Part shown: positions 53,870 through 64,000 of the stretch, in pieces
Layout of the letters: each line of letters opens with the position of its first letter
How positions within the stretch are numbered: the stretch's first letter is position 1
Assembly (NCBI GenBank): GCA_002049455.2
Contig: KV919000.1
Coordinates: 59,384-123,383 of the forward strand
Reading direction: 5' to 3'
Length of the DNA stretch: 64,000 bases
Source: Porphyra umbilicalis
Taxonomy: Eukaryota; Rhodophyta; Bangiophyceae; Bangiales; Bangiaceae
Made by a program: the position numbers and the translations under genes
Notes under the pieces: model-generated
Seen by the model: the letters and a program-made list of their open reading frames with translations, nothing else
Database searches by the model: none
What the model was told of the DNA's origin: nothing

Positions 53870-54074
53870 GTGCCGACGGCGCTCGCGCCGGCGGTGCTCG
53901 CCGACGCGCCGGGCCTCCCCGCCGCCGACGGCCTCGACGGCGCGGCCGTGGCGGCGCTGCACGGGGCGTACCGGCGGGCGCTCGGCGCCCGCGCGGCGGT
54001 CGTGTACGCAGCGGGCGCGCTGGCGGGGGGGGGCGCCTCTGCTTTCGCAGCGTCGTGCTCACGCCGTCGGCGGT

Positions 54075-54107
<33 letters not shown>

Positions 54108-55331
54108 GGACCGCCGGCCCCGCAGGCGGTGGGGGGGGGCTGGGCGTCGGCCACCTCGGCACCCACCTGTTTGACTTTGAGGGGGTGGGGGCGCGCGCCG
54201 CCGCGGCGGCGGCGGCGGTCGCCGCCGCCGCCCCCGCGGGGGGGCCGGCCGCCGCCAACGCGTCGGCGACGCGGGCGGGGGCGGCGGGGGTCGGCGCCCC
54301 CCCCCCCCTCACGCCGTTGCAGAGGCGCGCCCCCCCCCCCCCCTCGAGCCGCCGGTGCCGACGTCCCTCCTCAGCGGCACGGACGTGCTCGCCGCCGAAG
54401 GCGGGGTGGAAGTGCTAACCGTCACCACCCCCGCCGGCCGCCGCGTCGCGACCGCCTGCCGCCTCTACCGCGTGTGCCGCTCGTCGGCCGACGGGGCGCT
54501 GCTGCTGCCGCCGTGGGCGGCGGTCCACGCGGAGCTCCTCGACACGGCTTGTGGCGTCGACCACGCGCGCTTTGTCGGCGGCTTGGGGCGGGTGTGGGCC
54601 GAGGCGGCCGTGGCCGACGGGCGGGGGGAGGGGGGGGGGTGCCGACCACGGGGCTCGACTTGCTCGGCCCGACCATGCCCCGCGACGGCGCCGCGCACGC
54701 GTTTTTGGCGACGCTCCTGCCAAAGCTGCCGGCCATTGACGCCCTCTTTCGGCCGCTCGCGGCGGACGGGCGGGCGGCGGACGGCGGCGGCGGCGGCAAC
54801 GGGGCGGCGGCGGCGGACGTGGCGGCGGCCGCGGGGGCCGTCCCCCCCCCCCCCCGGCGGCCCCCCGACGGTCGTCCACCGGCGGTGCCTCTACGCCTCC
54901 CCCGCCACCGCCGCCGGCGTCGGCGCGTACGAGTCGGGCTTGTGCAACGGGAGCCGCGCCGACCCCGCCACGCTCCGCCCCGCCCTCCTCCTCCCCGAGG
55001 CGCTGCGCCACGCGGCGCCCGGCGGGCCCGTCAAGGCGCTCGTCGCGCGCCTGCTGCCGCGGCGCCTCGCGGGCGGCGGCCCGCTGCCCGTACCGCCCCG
55101 GTCGTGGCCGCGGCCCCTGTATGGGGGGGACGTGCGCCGCGCGGGCGACGGCGTCACGACCTGCTACCGGTCGGTGGTGGCGGCGCCAAAGCGGCTGCCG
55201 CCGCCGGAAGCGCTGCCGGGCTCCCTCACCTTTTTCGCCGACAACCGGCTGGCGCGCTCGCCGCCGCCGCCGCCGCCGCGCCCGTGCGTGGTGTCCGTGG
55301 CCGTCGTGCAGCCGCACGAGGCGGGTCCCGC

Positions 55332-55372
<41 letters not shown>

Positions 55373-56184
55373 GCGGGGACGGCGGCGCGGGCGGCGGCGG
55401 CGGCGCGCGGCCCCCCCCCCACGGTTTCCTACCCGCCCTCGCCAACGCCGAGGCGCTCATCACCGCCCTCCACCGCCGCGCCGCGTCTTCCGTCAATGCG
55501 CGGCGGCTGCGCGGCGGCCTCACCCTCCGCGTGCGTCTCGTGCGGCCGGCGGCGGTTGGGGTGCGGGCGCTCATGGGCGCCCTGCAGGGCGCGCACGTGG
55601 TCCTCGCGCCGACCGACCCGTCGCTCGGCGCGGTGCTGTACGTGCGCCCGGGGTCGACGGTTGTGGAGGTGTCCCCGTTTGCCTATTATGGGGGGGGGGT
55701 GGCCGCCCTCGCCGCCGCCCTCGGCGTGGCGCACCGGCGGGTGGTGGCGCCGCCGGATTCGGCAACCTTCCGCGCGTGCGTCGAGGCGGTCAAGATGGAC
55801 GGGTGGGGCGCCGCCGGCAGGGCGGCGACGGCGGCGTCGGCGGCGGCGGCGGCGGCGGCGGCCGGCGCACCGCCGCCGCCGCTGCCGCCCCCACCGCCGC
55901 CCCCGCCGGCCGCCGACGTCGTCGACGGCGCCGTGGCGGCGCTGCTCGCGGCGTGGGATGCGGCCGCCGACGATTACGCGGCGTTTGGCAAAGTCGACGG
56001 CCTCCGCCTCGATCAGGGGGTCGGCCGCGGCCGCGGCGTCGGCGGCGGCGACGCGGGCGACCGCCTGCGGCTGCCGCGGGAGCGCGAGTGCGCGCGCGCG
56101 CAGCGGCTCGCGCCCGACCCGGCGGCGGTCGCGGCGGTCGTCGTAGCGGCGGCGGTGGACGTGTGTCAGCCGCCGCGGCGGTGA
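52652..56184 (+). CDS. GT61-like Golgi glycosyltransferase (several homopolymer frame breaks)
   Basis: The probable start is ATG 52652 (ggcATGGCGACC), about 220 bp from the retrotransposon. After a Pro/Ala/Gly leader a membrane anchor appears near 53195-53250 (VGAAVAAAALLAAAALLGAG), giving type II topology. Two related Cys-containing segments follow: ASGVAVCRAGPACVDASGR with LALPAWVGADARV (about 53350-53510) and RVATACRLYRVCRSSADGA with LLLPPWAAVHAEL (about 54440-54590). The C-terminal catalytic-type region reads NAEALITALHRRAAS, GVRALMGALQGAHVVLAP, GAVLYVRPGSTVVEVSPF, and VAALAAALGVAHRRVVAP. This resembles GT61 (DUF563) enzymes such as xylosyl- or EOGT-type transferases. The frame changes at G or C runs near 53530, 53590, 54090, 54310, 54640 and 54850. 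Stop at 56184. Substrate cannot be predicted. Confidence 0.65.
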
Positions 56185-56438
56185 GGGGGGGGTGCGGCGG
56201 CGGTTGGCCCGTGGGGCCGGTAACGGTCGGGCACCGGGACGGCGGCGGCGACGGACCTGTTGGGGGCGTGGATAGAGGTGGACGTCTGCCCATGACCGTG
56301 GCGGCGCGCGGGGCAGCATCAACACGTGCAAACAAAAACACTTTTTGGAAAAAAAAAACGGGGAGGTCCTACGGGAAACAGCAAGCATCATCACAGCACC
56401 ACCAACAAATGAGCAAAGCATGCACAGCAGAAACAACC

Positions 56439-59835
<3,397 letters not shown>

Positions 59836-62800
59836 ATGGGTGGCGTCAAGACCACCCCCGGGGCGCTGTGTCGGCTCGGTCTGCCCCCCGACTGTCGACA
59901 CAAACAAGAAAGGCGGTGCATGGCCGTCTGAGCCGGGACGGGCATCCCCTCCCAGCAGACGTGGCGTGGCTCCAAGCCAAAATTTCCGCCTACCCCGCGC
60001 TGCTGACAGACTCCCTCGACGACGAAGGCCGCACCGCCCTCCACGTCGCCGCGTCTGCCGAGCACGTCCCCTATGTCGACGCGCTCCTCGACGCTGGCGC
60101 GCGCGTCAATGCCAAAATGCGGTGCGGCCACACGCCCCTGTGCATGGCGGCAACCGGCGCATGCGTCGCGACGGTGCAGGCGTTGCTCGGTGCGGGCGCG
60201 CGCGCCGGCCGCCGCTCCGAAGACGACATGACGCCGCTGCTGTTGGCGGCAGAGTCGGGCAAGCCGACGGTTGTCGCGGCGCTGCTGGCGGCGGACCCGC
60301 CGCCCGACCCCGCGGCGGTCAACACGGACGGGGCGACGGCGTTGGTGCTGGCGTTGCTCAACGCCCCGAGCGTGGTGCGGCAGCTCATCAAGGCGGGCGC
60401 GCCGGTCAACGCGCGCATGCCGGGCGGGTGGACGGTGTTGATGGAGGCGGCGCACCGGGGGCTCATGGGCCACCTCGACGCGCTGCTCGACGCGGACGCG
60501 AACGTGCACGCCGTTGCCGATGACGGCACGACGGCGTTGCTGGCGGGTGCCGACGCCACCACCTCTGCGTCGGCCGTCGTGCGGGCGCTGCTGGCCGCCG
60601 ACGCTGACCCCGCGGTCGTTGGCGGGCGGCTGCGGCGGTCCCCCCTGTACGCCGCCGCCGAGGCGGGCCTCTGGGTGGCCGTCGAGGCGCTCCTCGCCGC
60701 CGGCGCCCCCGTCGACACGCCCGCCCGCGACGGCTCCACGCCGCTCATGGTCGCCGCCCAAAACGGGCACACGCGCGTCGTGCGGGTGCTCCTCGCAACC
60801 ACCGCCCGCCGCGGGCGCCCCGACGTTGGGAGGCGGCGCGCCCGCGACGGCATGACCGCCTTGCACTTTGCAGTGTTGCACTCGTGGCACCCCATTGTGC
60901 ACGCGCTCCTCGGCGCGCGCGCGCCCGTCGACGCGGTGAGCGCGTCGGGGCACACGCCGCTGCACTTGGCGGCGGAGCGGGCGGCGCCCGACGCGGCCGA
61001 CGCGCTCCTCGCCGCGGGCGCGTCGGTGGGGGCGGCAACGCCCGACGGCGTGACGCCGCTGCACTTGGCGGCCGCCAATGGGGTGCTGCCGATTGTCGAC
61101 GCGCTGCTGCGCGCGGGGGCGGTGCCCGACGCGGCCGCCGACGATGGGCGGACGCCGCTCGTGGACGCGGCGGACGAGCGGCGGCTGGACGTGGTCGCCC
61201 GCCTGTGGCCGCTGACGTGGTGGCGGCAGCGGGCGGCGGCGGACGCGCGGCGGCTGCGGTTGGCGACGGCGGCGGGGGTGTTGGCGTCCATGGCCGCGGG
61301 CCACGGGGGGTGGTGGTGGGGGGAGGGGACGGCGGGGGGGCACCCGCGGAGCAGGAGGGCAGTGGGGACAGCAACGGCGAGGAGCCGCCGCCGCTCGACG
61401 ACGCCGGTAGTGGCACTGCTAGCGACGGCGACGCTGCCCCGTCCATGGTCGCCCGCCCGGCTGTGGCGGTCCGGGGGGGGGCGCCGCCGGCCGGCGCGGT
61501 GGCCGCCGCCGGCCGTCGGGGGACGATGGGGGCGACCCCGCGTCGGCCGCCGACGCCCGGTCGTCGGCGGCGCGTCGCGGGCGGGGGCGCGCTTGGGCGC
61601 TCGCCCGCCGCGACGGGCGGGCGGGGGGGAGCGGCGCCGGCGGCGCCGCGTCGGCAACGGCGGCGCCCCGCGCGTCGTGGCACCAGGAGCCGTCGGCGTC
61701 TGCGCCAGACGCCTCGGACGCGACCGCGCCCGCGTCGGCGCCGCCCGCGTCGCCGTCTGACGCGCGGCGCGGGGGCCGCTTTGCACCCTCCGCGTCGTCT
61801 GCGTCGGCTGCGTCCCCCGCCTCCCGGTCGCCGTCCCCCCCGCGCCGCGCGTCGCGCCGGCGGCACCGACGGCCGGGGGCGTCCCCCCCGTCCGTCTCCC
61901 CACCCCCGCGGCGGCCGTCGGCGCCGCGGGCGCGCCGGCACGCGCGCCGCGCCACGGTGGGGGGCGGCGCGGCGGGCGACCGCCGGGGGCTCGACGGCGC
62001 CGTCGCCGCCGCCGCCGCCGCGCGCCGGCGGTCGGCGCCGGCGGCGGGGTCAACCGCGTCGCCGTCGGTCGGGTCGGCGTCGCCCCACCGCCCGCCGCCG
62101 CGGCGCGGCCGCGGCGCCGTGGCGGGCGCCGCCGACGGGGCCGCAACGTCCCTCTCCGCCCGCCGCCACCGACGGCAGGCGGCGTCGCCGTCATTGTCAC
62201 CGTCGCCGCCGCATCGGCGGCGGCGCCGGCCGCCGTCGCCGCCCCGGGGGCGGGCGGGTGCGCCCGCGTCGCCGCGGCAGCGCGCTGCGGGCGCTGCCGC
62301 CGCCGCCGCTGCGGCGGCGGCCACCACCGCGCCACCGCCACGCGCAGCGGCGGCGGCACGGACGGGGCCGCTCGACCACTTCTTGACGCCCGTGACGCCG
62401 CTGGCAACGCAGACACCCGCGCGTGCCGCGGCCCCCGCCGGTTCCGCACCGACGCCGGTGGGGCGCCCGCGGCCTGGGGTGCCGCCGCCGCTGCCGCCGT
62501 CTGGGCCGGCGGCGGCGGCGGCGGCGGCGACGGCGGCGGTGGCGCCCGCGCCTGCTCCCGCCCGGCCGCCGCCGGCCGTGACGGCACTGGCGGCGCCGAC
62601 GCCCGCGCCCCCGATGCGGCGTGCCGTGCCGGCGGCGGCGCCGCATCGGCCCCCTGTGCCGCCCGCGTCTGCAGCAGCGCCGGCAGCGGCGGCCGCTGCC
62701 GCCCCGCAGCTGCCGCCGCCTCCTCCCGCCGCGCCGGCAGACGTCAAGTCCGAACCCCCGACCGACGACAGCGACTATTGGACGACGACCGACGGGGAGG

Positions 62801-63631
62801 ACGGCGAGCGGGACGCGCCGCTGTCGTCTGTGGCGGCGGCGGCGGCCGCGGGGCGGGCGGGCGGTCCGGCCGCCGCGTCGACCGCGGATCGCGCGGCGGC
62901 ACTGGCGGCCGCACCGGCGGCGGCGGCGGCGGCGGGCAAAGGGCCGGCCGGGGGGGCTGCGGCCGCACCCGCAGCCTCCCTTGACGGGTGGCGGCGGACA
63001 AAGCAGCGCCCGCCGGCGCCGCCGCCCATCATCATCATTGACGACAGTGACGACGAGCCGGTGGTCGTCGTCGAACCGCGGCCCGCCAAGCGCGCCCGCG
63101 TGGAGCCCCCGGCGGCCACCGCCGCCGCCGCCGCCGCCAGTGTGGCGGCCACGCCCGCCGCGCCCGCCGGTGCCGGTCCCGCCGCCACCGCGCCCGACCC
63201 CGTCGAGGGCGACGTCAAGCGCGACGTCAAGCGCGCCGTCAAGGCGGATCCCGGCGCCCCCCCCCCCTCCCCCCCTCGCGACGGTCATCCGGTACACGCC
63301 CGCCGAGTTGGCGGCGGCGGTCATTGCGGACGTGGGGTTTGGGATGGCCCCCGCGTCGCGCGAGCGCCTCGCGACGGCCGTCCACCGGGGCGCGGCGGCC
63401 GAGGAGGTGACGGGGCGCGTCGCGGCGGTCGGCGACCCGGCGGCGGTGGCGGGGTGGCTCCTCCAATTCTACCCGCGCGGCGGCGCGGGGGCGGTCCCGT
63501 GTGGCACGCGCAGCATCGTCGTGCACTTTTTGCGGGAGCTGCAGGCGCAGGGGTGGGGGGGGGGGGGGGGGGGGGCGGCCGCCCCCCGGGGGGGGGGTGC
63601 CGCCCGGGGGGGGGGTGCCACGGGCTGCTGA
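59836..63631 (+). CDS. Large ankyrin-repeat protein with disordered middle and C-terminal module
   Basis: About 11 ankyrin repeats lie between 59990 and 61200 (DEGRTALHVAASAEHVPYVD, GHTPLCMAATGACVATVQAL, DGSTPLMVAAQNGHTRVVRV, SGHTPLHLAAERAAPDAADA). The likely start is ATG 59836 (MGGVKTTPGALCRLG) in another frame; a short intron ending at cctcccagcag before ACGTGGCGTGGCTCC would join it to the repeats, but this is not proven. After the repeats, G runs (61311-61345, 61473-61480) change frame into a long Ser/Arg/Pro/Ala-rich disordered region. This contains acidic DDSDYWTTTDGEDGE, a SUMO-interaction-like IIIIDDSDDE and a basic PAKRARVE nuclear-localisation-like motif (near 63030-63110). After the C run at 63258-63277 the C-terminal module follows: ELAAAVIADVGFGMAPASRE, LATAVHRGAAAEEVTGRVAA, RSIVVHFLRELQAQ. 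The frame ends at 63631 after G runs and may really continue past the window. Confidence 0.65.
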
Positions 63632-64000
63632 CGCGCGCGCGGCGGACGCGTCGGGGCGCGGTCGGCGGCGCGAGCGGCGGGCGCAGCGCCCGCCTCGGCG
63701 GGGTCTTGCGCGCGCGCGTGGTCACACCCCACGTGCGCCGGCGACGGACCGCCGGCGGTGGTCCAGCGGCGCGGCGTGCCGCGCCGCGCGCCAGTGCGCG
63801 TTTTGCAAACGTCCATGCGGCCGCGGCCGCGGGCGTCGGTTCGCCCCTCGACGCCGCTGGTGCCGTCGCCACGCGCGCGCCCCACCGAGTGGTGGCTGCC
63901 GCTCGACCCGTCGACCGGCGTGGCAGCGGCGGGCCGCCGCATCGACGGCGCCGCGCGTCGTTCGGGAGCCGCGTGCGACGCTGCGCGTCCGTCGCACGCG
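63632..64000. other. Window edge; possible continuation of the ankyrin gene
   Basis: One plus frame stays open from the last G run to the edge (RFANVHAAAAAGVGSPLD, ATRAPHRVVAAARPVD) and could be the true C-terminus after another homopolymer frame change. A competing plus frame has Cys/Arg-rich sequence. I cannot decide. Confidence 0.25.

Overview
The window is nuclear DNA of a very GC-rich eukaryote, most likely a bangiophyte red alga of the Porphyra/Pyropia type (inference). The evidence is as follows. A plant-type ketol-acid reductoisomerase carries a plastid-targeting-like leader. Most genes have no visible intron. Start contexts are Kozak-like (GCCGCCATGG). Proteins carry long Ala, Gly and Arg runs. 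Eukaryote-only families are present: a histone H3 variant, a reticulon, a TM9SF nonaspanin, a KCTD-type BTB protein and a hedgehog-type Hint domain. There is no bacterial-style operon, Shine-Dalgarno series or tRNA that I can see.

Left part (1-27 kb). The minus strand of 1-4261 encodes the start of a large secreted protein (signal anchor, beta-propeller-like head, very long Pro/Thr stalk) that runs off the left edge. After a long gene-poor stretch come a reticulon gene (8.3-9.1 kb, one visible intron), a 2-kb inverted-repeat element containing a proline-coding minisatellite (10-12 kb), a TA-flanked MITE-like element (12.9-13.7 kb), a BTB/KCTD-like gene (14.3-15.6 kb), a Hint-domain secreted protein (17.9-19.8 kb, minus), a TM9SF nonaspanin (21.4-23.8 kb) and, convergent with it, a DUF6940-like protein (24.8-23.9 kb).

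Middle part (27-52 kb). This is a transposon-rich, visibly less GC-biased block. It holds two complementary halves of a CACTA/Plavaka-like DDE transposase in opposite orientation, a long companion ORF, a divergent histone H3 variant (36.5 kb), an unrecognised coiled-coil ORF, several short tandem repeats and palindromes, and a 20-bp minisatellite of about 26 copies. Next come an ankyrin-repeat protein gene (46.6-43.7 kb, minus) and an apparently complete DIRS/PAT-like tyrosine-recombinase retrotransposon (52.4-47.3 kb, minus) with gag, RT-RNaseH-methyltransferase and recombinase ORFs and split direct repeats.

Right part (52-64 kb). A GT61-like glycosyltransferase gene begins about 220 bp beyond the retrotransposon. 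It is followed by the ketol-acid reductoisomerase gene (minus), a second TA-flanked hairpin MITE, and a second ankyrin protein with a long disordered middle and a C-terminal module that resembles the C-terminus of the first ankyrin protein.

One theme runs through the window. Nearly every GC-rich gene changes reading frame exactly at a long G or C homopolymer (8 to 32 nt). I read these as homopolymer-length errors, or possibly real length variation, rather than as separate genes. Start and stop positions of those genes are therefore approximate. No coherent pathway links the genes. What they share is the secretory pathway (nonaspanin, reticulon, glycosyltransferase, two secreted proteins) and mobile DNA.
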